Assembly: GCA_963789355.1 (NCBI GenBank)
Contig: CAWBKK010000010.1
Coordinates: forward strand, 563,278-627,277
Direction of reading: 5' to 3'
From: Gaiellasilicea sp963789355
Lineage (GTDB): Bacteria > Actinomycetota > Thermoleophilia > Gaiellales > Gaiellaceae
Length of the DNA: 64,000 nt
Shown: positions 16,932-24,487 of the stretch, piece by piece
How positions within the stretch are numbered: position 1 is the stretch's first letter
Layout of the letters: each line of letters starts with the position of its first letter
Notes under the pieces: model-generated
The model's input: only the letters and a program-made list of their open reading frames with translations
Told to the model about the DNA's origin: nothing
The model's database searches: none
Made by a program: the position numbers and the translations under genes

Positions 16932-17623
16932 AGCGCCGCCACGACCACGAGCAGGCACGCAGCCGGAAGCGCGAGCCGGTCACGGGTGCTCCACGGTGCC
17001 CGCGGTGCCCGCGTCGTTCCCGGTCGGCCGAAGCCGCGCGCCTCCATTGCCTCGGCGAGGCTCGTCGCCCGCTCGAGCGAGCCGGAGACGAGCGGCGAGA
17101 GCAACGTCGCGTAACCGCGCGCACCCTGCAGCCGCACGCCTCTTCCCCGCAGGGACTCGGCCAGCCCGGCGGCGTCGCGCTCGAGCGAGGGAACGAGCCG
17201 CGTCGCGAGCGCGACTGCCAGCGCCGACCGGCGGGCCGCGCCTGCGGCGGCGACGAGCCGGTCGTGGTCGAGCAAGAGAGCGTACGCGGCGAACGCCAGC
17301 CCGAGCGCCGCCAGGCGGAGTGCGTTCAGCGCGGCTTCGGCGAGCTCGGTCGTCGTCACGTCGACCGGGCCGAGCACCGGGATCGTCGGCCCCTCCCACA
17401 GCAGCTTTCCGTCGGGCGCCGACCAGAGGAACGGCGAGAGGAAGAGCACGCCGAGCGCGCTCGAGAGCGCCCCGAACAGATAGACCGAGCGTCGCTCCGC
17501 CGGCGCGCGCAGGCAGACCGCCAGCAGGATCACGGTCAGCGCGGAGACGGCCCAGATCCGGTCCGTCAGGAGCGCCGCGACACCGGCGGCGGCGAGCAGC
17601 GCGGCTGCAGGTCCCGGGCTCAT
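16922..17623 (-). CDS. ecfT: ECF transporter transmembrane component EcfT (CbiQ family)
   Basis: The 233-residue protein starts at ATG 17623, which overlaps the upstream lipoprotein stop as ATGA. Several membrane segments surround the cytoplasmic coupling region, where LRGRGVRL and MEARGFGRP are the two Ala-Arg-Gly-type coupling-helix motifs of the CbiQ/EcfT family that contact the ATPases. It forms the energy-coupling module with the fused ATPase downstream and is served by the S component at 14909-15583. Confidence 0.9.
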   Translation of the reverse strand: MSPGPAAALLAAAGVAALLTDRIWAVSALTVILLAVCLRAPAERRSVYLFGALSSALGVLFLSPFLWSAPDGKLLWEGPTIPVLGPVDVTTTELAEAALNALRLAALGLAFAAYALLLDHDRLVAAAGAARRSALAVALATRLVPSLERDAAGLAESLRGRGVRLQGARGYATLLSPLVSGSLERATSLAEAMEARGFGRPGTTRAPRAPWSTRDRLALPAACLLVVVAALWL

Positions 17624-18288
17624 CGCACCTGATACCTGCGGGTCAGCTCGGGCTCGCCGCTGAGCACGACCTTGACGGGATCGCCGGCCGTCTGGCCGAG
17701 CAGCTCCGCGACTGCCCGCTTCGGCCCCTCTCGGATCTCGAGGACGTTCGTCCCCACGGGAACGGGCGTTCCGAGCGGCTCGATCGAGTCCGCGCCGATC
17801 CGCCGAGCGAGGCGCGTGGCGCGCGTCCGGGAGCCCTCGAAGCGCACGACAGCCTGTCGCGTCCGCCCGGCGTAGCCATGCAGAAACGGCTCCGGGAAGG
17901 CGCCGACGACGACGCGCGCCTCTCCCTCCCGCTCCCACTCGCGATAGTCGAGCCAGGCGACGTCGCCGTCCCGCAGCCGGTATGCCGTCGCGCTGCGGTC
18001 GCCCTCATAGCCGTTGACGAACCAGAACCAGTCGCGCTGCCGGTCGAGGCTGCCTGCGAGCCCCTCGATCGACTGGACGTAGCGTCCGCCGTAGCGCGTC
18101 TCGAGCTCGACCTCGCCCGCCAGCGCCCGCATCAGGGTCTGCCCGGCGTCGACCTTGACGTCGACCAGCACTTCAGCGCCGCGGTCGCGGGTCACCCACA
18201 GCGTCGCCGACCCCTCCTCCCCACCGGCGCCGCCGCAGCCGGCGAGGAGGACGAGGACGACGAGCGCGGCGAGCGCCCGCCGGATCAC
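17620..18288 (-). CDS. DUF4430 (transcobalamin beta-domain-like) lipoprotein
   Basis: A 222-residue lipoprotein: RRALAALVVLVLLAGCGG gives a clear lipobox (LAGC). The mature part carries a DUF4430 domain: QTLMRAL, RYVQSIEGL, WFWFVNGYEGDRSATAYRLRDGDVAWLDYREW. Pfam relates DUF4430 to the C-terminal domain of transcobalamin and intrinsic factor. The start is GTG 18288 in a GTGA overlap with the preceding gene. It would be anchored to the outer face of the membrane beside the ECF transporter. I infer that it captures cobalamin and hands it to the S component. Confidence 0.85.
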   Translation of the reverse strand: MIRRALAALVVLVLLAGCGGAGGEEGSATLWVTRDRGAEVLVDVKVDAGQTLMRALAGEVELETRYGGRYVQSIEGLAGSLDRQRDWFWFVNGYEGDRSATAYRLRDGDVAWLDYREWEREGEARVVVGAFPEPFLHGYAGRTRQAVVRFEGSRTRATRLARRIGADSIEPLGTPVPVGTNVLEIREGPKRAVAELLGQTAGDPVKVVLSGEPELTRRYQVR

Positions 18289-18872
18289 GGCTGTGCGTTC
18301 GAGCGGACGGCGCCGGGCGCTGTCGCCCGGACGAGCCCGGCGTGCTTGCCGATGCAGGCGCGGCCGTTCGTGGCCCTGAAGCGCTTGCCGTCGACGACGA
18401 GCGTCGCGGTCGCGGCACGCGTTCGCCTGCCGGCGTCCGTGACCGACTGGACGACGTAGCAGTTGGCAGGAAGCCGCTGCAGCTCGAGCGTCGGAGGGCC
18501 ACCGGCGGTACCGAAGGTCGCGTAGTACCAGAGCACGACATCGCCGTCCTTCAGCGTCACCTTGTCGGCGCCGACGGGCGGCGAGATCCCGTTCACCTTG
18601 AAGACCCAGCCCGTGCTGGCCGAGGCCGGGTACTTGCCGATCTGGCTGACGTAGTCGCCGAAGCTCGACGTCGTCATCCCGTAGTAGAACTCGCCGGCCG
18701 TGCTGGCTGCGTCGAGCGCCTGAAGCGCGTTGTCGGCGGTGACGGTCGGCTGAGCGGGGCCGAAGATCGTCGTCGTCCTGCCTTCGACGCGGATCTTGAC
18801 ATTGGCGGCCAGCGCGGCGGGCGCGAGCACCACCAGGAAAAGCACCGAGAGAGCAACGAGTCTGCGAAGCAC
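18285..18872 (-). CDS. Secreted DUF4430 (transcobalamin beta-domain-like) protein
   Basis: A 195-residue protein, first gene behind the cobalamin riboswitch. The signal peptide (LRRLVALSVLFLVVLAPAALA) is followed by a DUF4430 domain with TADNALQALDAA, YVSQIGKY, GWVFKVNGISPPVGADKVTLKDGDVVLWYYA, and a short extra C-terminal beta region with one Cys pair. GTG 18872 has a strong GGAAGGAGGA site upstream; the longer reading runs into the riboswitch. Unlike the next gene it lacks a lipobox, so it should be released or held by the C-terminal tail. Confidence 0.85.
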   Translation of the reverse strand: MLRRLVALSVLFLVVLAPAALAANVKIRVEGRTTTIFGPAQPTVTADNALQALDAASTAGEFYYGMTTSSFGDYVSQIGKYPASASTGWVFKVNGISPPVGADKVTLKDGDVVLWYYATFGTAGGPPTLELQRLPANCYVVQSVTDAGRRTRAATATLVVDGKRFRATNGRACIGKHAGLVRATAPGAVRSNAQP

Positions 18873-18902
18873 GAATCCTCCTTCCGCGAGGGGTTCGAAT
18901 TG

Positions 18903-19046
18903 AGAGCGCGGCAGGTCTTCTGACTCGGGGCTCCCCCTGCGCGGCCTTCCCGGCCTCTCGGCCAGTGGCACGTCCACGTCGGGCGTCTCCCCTCACAGCG
19001 GCGGGACCGTCCCGGACTTGCACCGGGTTCCCTCACCGTGCTCCGT
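18903..19046 (-). promoter_or_regulatory. Cobalamin riboswitch (B12 element)
   Basis: Read on the minus strand the region has the conserved order GGTGAGGGAACCCGGTGC, AAGTCCGGGACGGTCCCGCC, GCTGTGA, GCCACTGGCCGAGAGGCC, GGGAAGGCC and, at the 3' end, GAGTCAGAAGACCTGCC. This is the cobalamin riboswitch core with its B12 box. It sits 30 nt before the first DUF4430 gene, so it should repress the six-gene ECF operon when cobalamin is sufficient. On the other side it closely adjoins the vanZ-like gene. Confidence 0.95.
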
Positions 19047-19074
19047 ATGTGGGGCGGGAGCCTACCATGGCCGC

Positions 19075-19419
19075 GTGCCGCCGACCTCCACCGCGCTGCG
19101 CCTGTGGGCGCCGGTCGTCCTCTGGGCGGCCGTGATCTTCGCCCTCTCGTCCGTCTCCGACCTCGGCACGGGGCTGGGGACCTGGGATCTCGTGCTGCGG
19201 AAGCTCGCGCACGCCTGCGAGTTCGCGCTCCTCGGCGCGCTGCTGCTGCGCGCCCTGCGCGACGAGCGCGGCGCGCTGGCGGCGGGAGTCGCCTACGCGA
19301 TCTCGGACGAGGCGCACCAGCACTTCGTCCCCGGACGTGTCGGTTCGCCCTTCGACGTCGCGATCGACTCGGTCGGCGTCGCGCTCGGCGTCGCGCTCTG
19401 GCGGCGATACGGGCGATGA
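19075..19419 (+). CDS. VanZ family membrane protein
   Basis: A 114-residue protein with the VanZ pattern: a first membrane segment (LWAPVVLWAAVIFALSSVS), RKLAHACEFALLGALLLRAL, and DEAHQHFVPGRVGSPFDVAIDSVGVALG. The GTG at 19075 is chosen; an earlier ATG lies inside the riboswitch on the other strand. VanZ of enterococci gives low-level teicoplanin resistance, but most chromosomal members have no known role. It overlaps the next gene by ATGA. Confidence 0.85.
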   Translation: MPPTSTALRLWAPVVLWAAVIFALSSVSDLGTGLGTWDLVLRKLAHACEFALLGALLLRALRDERGALAAGVAYAISDEAHQHFVPGRVGSPFDVAIDSVGVALGVALWRRYGR

Positions 19420-19835
19420 TCGCGATCGAGCTCGACGCCCTCGGCGACACGAGGCAGCTGTGGCGAGACTGGCTCGCGGACGTCGCGCGCGTCCTCGACG
19501 TGGAGGGCCTGCCGGAGGACCGTGCCGCCGCCGCCGTGGAGCTCGATGCGCGCGGCGCGGGCAACTGGCGGACGCTGCTCGAACGCTTCGCCGAGGACCG
19601 GGCGCCGGTCTACCTCCGGCCCGCCGCGGAGGTGAGCGCGATCCTCCGCGCGCTCCACGCCGACGGGGAGCAGCTGGTCGTCTTCACCGACGCGCCGCTC
19701 GAGCTCGCCCGGGTCGCGCTGGCCCAGCTCGGCGCGACGCGGCGGGTGAGGCGCCTCGAGACCGGCGCCCCGACCGATGCGGCCGTCGTGGTCAGGTCGC
19801 GGGCGGAGCTGCTCCGGCTGCGTAGATCCGCCTGA
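19416..19835 (+). CDS. Small HAD-like protein
   Basis: The 139-residue protein is translationally coupled to vanZ. QLVVFTDAPLELARVALAQLGA resembles HAD motif II (a Thr after a beta strand, then a helix). The first strand (IAIELDALGDTRQLWRD) looks like a degenerate DxDxT motif in which the first Asp is replaced by Glu or Leu, so phosphatase activity is doubtful. It overlaps the end of the opposing ABC ATPase reading frame by 44 nt. Function unknown. Confidence 0.55.
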   Translation: MIAIELDALGDTRQLWRDWLADVARVLDVEGLPEDRAAAAVELDARGAGNWRTLLERFAEDRAPVYLRPAAEVSAILRALHADGEQLVVFTDAPLELARVALAQLGATRRVRRLETGAPTDAAVVVRSRAELLRLRRSA

Positions 19836-20766
19836 CGATCTCCTCGATCTCCGTCTCCTCGATCGCGAGGTCGAGCAGCCGGGCCCGCGCCGGCGACCGC
19901 GGCGATCAGCTCGGCGGCGCTCGTCTCGTCGCGGCGGAACGCGAGCCACTGACGCGGGCCTTCCACCCTGACGACCGCGCGTCCCGGCCAGCTCGAGCGG
20001 CGGCGCCGGCTCCTCCAGGTCGACGACGAGCGTCCGCTCGCGACCGTAGCGCCCGCTTCAGCTCGTCGAGGCCGCCGTCCCAGATCAGCCGGCCGTGGTC
20101 GATGATCAGCAGCCGCGAGCAGAGCCGCTCGATGTCGGCGAGGTCGTGCGTCGTCAGCAGGACGGTGACGCCGCGCTCGCGGTTGACCTCGGCGAGGAAC
20201 TCGCGGACCGCCGCCTTGGCGACGACGTCGAGCCCGATCGTCGGCTCGTCGAGGAAGACGATCTCGGGATCGTGCAGCAGCGCCGCGGTCAGCTCGCCGC
20301 GCATGCGCTGGCCGAGCGAGAGCTGGCGCACCGGGGTGTCGACAGGAAGGCGTCGAGCTCGAGCACCTCGCGTGAAGCTGCGCGAGGTTCTCCCGGTGCC
20401 GGGCCGCCGGCACGCGGTAGATGTGGCGCAGCAGGTCGAACGAGTCGGCGAGCGGCAGGTCCCACCAGAGCTGCGAGCGCTGGCCGAAGACGACGCCGAT
20501 CCGCCGCGCGAGCTCGATCCGCTGCCGGGACGGATCGAGGCCGGCGACCCGGATCTCGCCCGCCGCTCGGGACGAGGATCCCGGTCAGCATCTTCACCGT
20601 CGTCGACTTGCCGGCTCCGTTCGGGCCGAGGTAGCCGACCATCGCGCCACGCTCGAGCTCGAACGAGATCCCGTCGACGGCCCGCACCTCGCGCCGCTCG
20701 CGGCGCAGCCGGCCCGTCTTCGCGCGGACGACGAAGTGCTTGTGCACGTCGCGCGAGCGCGATCAT
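19792..20766 (-). pseudogene. ABC-2 exporter ATP-binding protein, multiply frameshifted
   Basis: The order of motifs is intact but spread over three frames: HKHFVVRAKTGRL, LGPNGAGKSTTVKMLTGIL (Walker A), VRQLSLGQRMRGELTAALL (signature), IVFLDEPTIGLDV (Walker B) and LLTTHDLADIERLC (H loop), then a C-terminal domain ending IEEIVRRIYAAGAAPPAT. At least six one-base shifts are needed, near 20755, 20565, 20375, 20345, 20065, 19985 and 19895. No substitution-type stop or large deletion is seen. ATG 20766 overlaps the permease stop. Sequence error is the simplest cause; otherwise it is a young pseudogene. Confidence 0.75.
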
Positions 20767-21578
20767 CCGCCGGCGCTCCGGTAGTGCCGGACCGCATTGC
20801 GCCAGACGGCTCCGGCGACGAGCGCCGCGGCGACCGCGACCACGGGCGAGGCGAAGCGAAACGCCTCGGGAAGGCCGAGCTCGTCCTCCTTCCCGAGCAC
20901 GTACAGCGCCGGGAAGTAGGCGACGAAGGCGAGCGGGACCACGAAGACGACGAGCCCGCGCAGCCACCGGGCGAAGATTCCGATCGGGTACTGCGAGAGG
21001 AAGCTGCCGCCGTAGGTGAACGCGTTCACGAGCTCGATCGCGTCGACGATCCAGAACGCGATCGTGGCGAGCGCGACCCAGACCGCCGCGTAGATGACGG
21101 CGCCCGAGACGATCGCCAGCGGGATCGCGAGCACGCGGCCCGGCGTCCAGTCGATCGTCGACCGTAACGAGCACGTACGCGAGCACGGCCAGCCCCTGCA
21201 GCACTCTTCCCGACTCGCCGCAGCGGCGAAGTCGGACGCGACCACCTGGAAGAGCGACGGCAGCGGTCGGACGAGGATCTGGTCGAACGTGCCTTCCCGG
21301 ATCATCTGCGGGAAGAGATCGAGGTGGCCGATCGCGATGTCCGTCAGGGCGAACGAGATCGTCGCGAGCGCGTAGAGGAGCGCCACCTCGCCCAGGCTCC
21401 AGTCGCCGAGCGACGGGACGTTCGCGAAGATCAGGGCGATCGCAACGAAGTCGACCGCGGTCAGGAGCGCGGTGCCGACGAGCTGCAGCGCGACCGAGAC
21501 GCGGTACTCGAGCTGGGAGCGGATCCGCGCGCCGACGAGCCGCACGTAGATCCCGGCGAGCGCTCGAGCCTCAGCCAC
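20763..21578 (-). CDS. ABC-2 type permease subunit (second permease of the exporter)
   Basis: A 271-residue protein with six membrane segments, of the ABC-2 family usually found as permease pairs with one ATPase. It has IREGTFDQILVRPLPSLFQVVASD, the typical LxRP motif after the third segment. Residues about 114-140 (ASREECCRGWPCSRTCSL...) are polar and atypical, while the neighbouring frame there reads VLQGLAVLAYVLVTV, a proper membrane helix. Two compensating indels near 21165 and 21230 therefore probably corrupt this stretch. Confidence 0.75.
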   Translation of the reverse strand: MAEARALAGIYVRLVGARIRSQLEYRVSVALQLVGTALLTAVDFVAIALIFANVPSLGDWSLGEVALLYALATISFALTDIAIGHLDLFPQMIREGTFDQILVRPLPSLFQVVASDFAAAASREECCRGWPCSRTCSLRSTIDWTPGRVLAIPLAIVSGAVIYAAVWVALATIAFWIVDAIELVNAFTYGGSFLSQYPIGIFARWLRGLVVFVVPLAFVAYFPALYVLGKEDELGLPEAFRFASPVVAVAAALVAGAVWRNAVRHYRSAGG

Positions 21579-22370
21579 CCTGCACCACCAGCTTGCGCGT
21601 GCCCGCGGCGAGCACGAGCCGCCCCGCGGCGTAGAGGACGAGCACCCAGAAGACCTGCAACGCGAGCACGAGCGCGATGCTGCCGCCGATCGGCGCGCCG
21701 ACGTAGACGTCGATCGGAGCCTGGAGCAAGGACGCGAACGGCGTCAGGCGCGCCGACCGTGTCGAGCCAGCCGGGGAAGAACGCGAGCGGCATGACCGCG
21801 CCGGACAGCAGCAGGTTGACAGCGATCGCGAGCAGCACCGGGCCGCGGTAGTCGAGCAGCCAGAACGAGGCGAGGTTGACGAGGAAGCGGATCCCGAAGC
21901 TGACGAGGACGGCGAGCGCGACGCTGAGCGCGAACACGAGCCAGCGGCCCGGCTCGCCCGGGATCGTGATCTCGAAGAGCAGCGCGCCGAGCACGAACTG
22001 GCGGCACCGCCCGCCAGAGGGCCTGGTAGCCGGCGCGGCCGAGATCCTGCGCGAGCTCGGCGCGCTGCACGTCGAGCGGCCGCTGGAGGTCGGTCGCGAC
22101 GTCGCCCGTCTGCACTCGGCGCGCGAGCTCGAACCAGCTCGCGCCGAAGAGCCCGACGACGGTGAGCAGCCCCTGCGAGATCCAGACGTATGCGATCGCG
22201 TCCCGGACGTCGTAGCCGCCGATCACGTCGGCTCGCTCGTAGACCGCGAGCAGGATGTACGCGATCAGGAAGCCGAAGACCAGGTTCGTGAAGAGCCCGG
22301 CCCAGGTCGCGCCGGGATACGCGGCGTAGCGGCGGTAGCCGCGGCGGGCGAGCTCCCAGTCGAGGCGCAC
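21571..22370 (-). pseudogene. ABC-2 type permease subunit (first permease), frameshifted
   Basis: The protein starts MRLDWELARRGYRRYAAYPGATWAGLFTNLVFGFL and has the LQRPLDVQ motif, matching the other permease. The frame breaks near 22005 (after QALWRAV) and continues in another frame as FVLGALLFEITIPGEPGRWL through AVMPLAFFPGWLDTV. It breaks again near 21757 and ends TPFASLLQAPIDVYVG...RKLVVQGG. Rejoined it gives about 266 residues, the expected family length. The gene overlaps the second permease by 8 nt. Confidence 0.75.
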
Positions 22371-22386
22371 GCGCTAGATTCTGCGC

Positions 22387-22599
22387 ATGGACGCGAAGGA
22401 GATGCCCGACCGCCAGTTCGAGGCGGTGCTGGAGCGGCTCGACCGGATCGCGGACGAGCTCGCCCGCCTCAACCGCCACGCCGAGAACGCCGAGGGCTTC
22501 CAGCTGATGGCGCGGGAACTGCGGAACCTGAACGAGTCGCTGAACGCGCTCGCCTACGCCGCGCTCGGCCAGAGCCCGCGCGTCAGGCGCGCGAAGTGA
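22387..22599 (+). CDS. Small helical protein of unknown function
   Basis: A 70-residue, strongly helical and charged protein (FEAVLERLDRIADELARLNRHAENAEGFQLMARELRNLNESLNALAYAAL) with heptad-like spacing, probably a coiled coil. It is transcribed divergently from the permease gene 16 nt away and overlaps the end of the MBL gene on the other strand by 17 nt. No family is recognised. The regular helix and the ATG start close to the divergent gene make it plausible. Confidence 0.55.
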   Translation: MDAKEMPDRQFEAVLERLDRIADELARLNRHAENAEGFQLMARELRNLNESLNALAYAALGQSPRVRRAK

Positions 22600-23368
22600 T
22601 CCGGGCCGCGTAGCGCGCCGCGGAGCGGCGCACGACCTCGTTGCCGTCACTCGGCACGAGGCGGCTCCACCAGGCGCCGAGGATCCGGTCGAACCGCCAC
22701 GGCTCGAGCGCGGCCGCGATCCGCTCGACGTCCGCGATCGGCAGCGGGATCAGGTTCGGGTAGCTCCACATGAAGCCGACGAAGCGCCGGTCCGGGATCA
22801 CCTGCACGATGTCGCCGGAGAGGAGCGTGCTCGTGCCCGCGTCGTGGAGCACGGTCCCGCCCGGGTAGTGGCCGCCGAGGCGGAGGAGCGTCAGGCCGCC
22901 CCACAGTTCCTTCACGTCGCCCGACCAGAGCTCGATCCGCGGGTCGGGCCGCATGATCCACTCGCGATCGGCCTCGTGGAGGAGGATCGGGACGCCCCCG
23001 AGGGCGTCGCTCCACTCGACCATTCCGGAGTAGTAGTGCGGATGGGAGATCGCGATCGCCCGCACCTCGCCGCGCGCCTGCACGGCCTCGACCGCCTCAG
23101 CGTCGACGAGCGGGATCATGTCCCAGAGCACGTTTCCCCCGGCCGACTCGGCCAGCAGCAGCCGCTGGCCGATCGCCAGCTCGGGGGCGACGCCGACGCC
23201 GAGGTAGCCGGAGTCGTCCCGCACGTCGCAGCGATACGCCGCGCGCAGCTCCTCGAGCGTCAGCCACTGCTGGCCGTCCGGCCCGACGTACTGGCGCTCG
23301 TCCTCGCAGATCGCGCACCGCTCCGGCTCGCCGGCGTGGTGCGTCGCGCAGGTGCGGCAGATGATCAG
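22583..23368 (-). CDS. MBL-fold protein with N-terminal zinc ribbon
   Basis: About 261 residues. The N terminus (IICRTCATHHAGEPERCAICEDERQYV) is a two-CxxC ribbon found in a family of MBL-fold hydrolases. The MBL core has IAISHPHYYSGMVEWSDAL in place of HxHxDH, GGHYPGGTVLH, and LLSGDIVQVIPDRR, so the metal site is altered. No ATG, GTG or TTG lies near the expected start. The best candidate is CTG 23368, which overlaps the sugar dehydrogenase stop as CTGA. Confidence 0.75.
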   Translation of the reverse strand: MIICRTCATHHAGEPERCAICEDERQYVGPDGQQWLTLEELRAAYRCDVRDDSGYLGVGVAPELAIGQRLLLAESAGGNVLWDMIPLVDAEAVEAVQARGEVRAIAISHPHYYSGMVEWSDALGGVPILLHEADREWIMRPDPRIELWSGDVKELWGGLTLLRLGGHYPGGTVLHDAGTSTLLSGDIVQVIPDRRFVGFMWSYPNLIPLPIADVERIAAALEPWRFDRILGAWWSRLVPSDGNEVVRRSAARYAARITSRA

Positions 23369-24435
23369 GGCGTCAGGCGGTAGATCGTGCCGCCGTGCGA
23401 GACGGCGTAGAGCTCGCCCGCGTTGTCCTGGCCGAACGAGCTGAGATTGGCGATCTTGAACGCGCTCGCGGCGGAGCCCGGTCGCCTTGCCGCCCGCGAG
23501 CTTGAAGCTCCAGACGATCCCGCTGCAGTAGTCGCCGTAGATGTAGCGGCCGCGCAGGGCCGCGTTCGAGCCGCGGTAGACGTAGCCGCCCGTGACCGAG
23601 CAGCCGTCGTCGTGCGTGTACTGGGCCACCGGCTGGACGAGCTTGCCCGGCCCGAGCCCCTTGTCCTCGAACTTCGAGCGCCCCTCGTAGACGTCCCAGC
23701 CGTAGTTCTCGAGCCCGTTGCTGCCCGCGGGCGAGTACGAGATCTCCTCGATCTCGCCCTGGCCGACGTCGCCGAGGTAGAGATCGCCGTTGGCGCGGTC
23801 GAACGAGAAGCGCCAGGCGTTCCGGAGCCCGAGCGCCTCGATCTTGACGCCCTTCGTGGCGACGTTGAGCGAGAGGAGCTTGCCGAAGAGCGAGCGCATG
23901 TTCTGGGAGCGGTTCTCGGGATCGCCGCCGCGCCGCCGTCGCCCATCGTGAAGTAGAGGCGGCCGTTGGGGCCGAACGCGAGCATGCCGCCGTTGTGGTT
24001 CCCGTACGGGTCGCGACTGGAGAAGAGCTGGCGCGGCGCGGCGGCGCGGGTCCCGTTCGTGCTGTACTCGACCACCTTCGTGGAGCCGTCGCGCGCGGTG
24101 TACTGGACGTAGAGCTTGCGCACCTTCGGGTAGGACGGGTGGAAGGCGAGCCCGAGCAGGCCCTGCTCGCCGCCCGCGGTGACGAGGGCTCGAATGTCGA
24201 GCAGCGGCGTCGCCCGGCGCTTGCCGTTCTGGAGCACCCGGATCGTGCCGCCCTGCTCGAGCACGTACAGCCGCCCTGCTTCGCCCTTGGCGCTCGTGAC
24301 GAAGACGGGCTCCGAGAACCCACTCGCGAGCGCTCGCGGCTTGAACGCGGTGCGATCGGCCTGTTGCGGTGACGCGCCGGCCGCGCACGCCGCGCCGAGG
24401 GCGCCGATGCAGGCGAGTGCGAGCAGCGACCTCAT
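23365..24435 (-). CDS. PQQ-type glucose/sorbosone dehydrogenase family protein (two probable compensating frameshifts)
   Basis: This is an extracytoplasmic six-bladed propeller of about 356 residues. A signal or lipoprotein leader (MRSLLALACIGALGAACAAG) precedes PRALASGFSEPVFVTSA, RLYVLEQGGTIRVL, GLLGLAFHPSYP, GNHNGGMLAFGPNGRLYFTMGDGG and, in a shifted frame, LGLRNAWRFSFDRANGDLYLGDVGQ and VTGGYVYRGS. The shifts lie near 23935 and 23473; the chosen frame stays open but is nonsense between them. The family oxidises sugars or other alcohols with PQQ outside the membrane. ATG 24435 is divergent from trkA. Confidence 0.8.
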   Translation of the reverse strand: MRSLLALACIGALGAACAAGASPQQADRTAFKPRALASGFSEPVFVTSAKGEAGRLYVLEQGGTIRVLQNGKRRATPLLDIRALVTAGGEQGLLGLAFHPSYPKVRKLYVQYTARDGSTKVVEYSTNGTRAAAPRQLFSSRDPYGNHNGGMLAFGPNGRLYFTMGDGGAAAIPRTAPRTCARSSASSSRSTSPRRASRSRRSGSGTPGASRSTAPTAISTSATSARARSRRSRTRPRAATGSRTTAGTSTRGARSSRTRGSGRASSSSRWPSTRTTTAARSRAATSTAARTRPCAAATSTATTAAGSSGASSSRAARRPGSAASAFKIANLSSFGQDNAGELYAVSHGGTIYRLTP

Positions 24436-24487
24436 CCGGGCCACGATAGCCACAGGAAGCGGCGTCGCCGCGCAGTAACCTCCCCCG

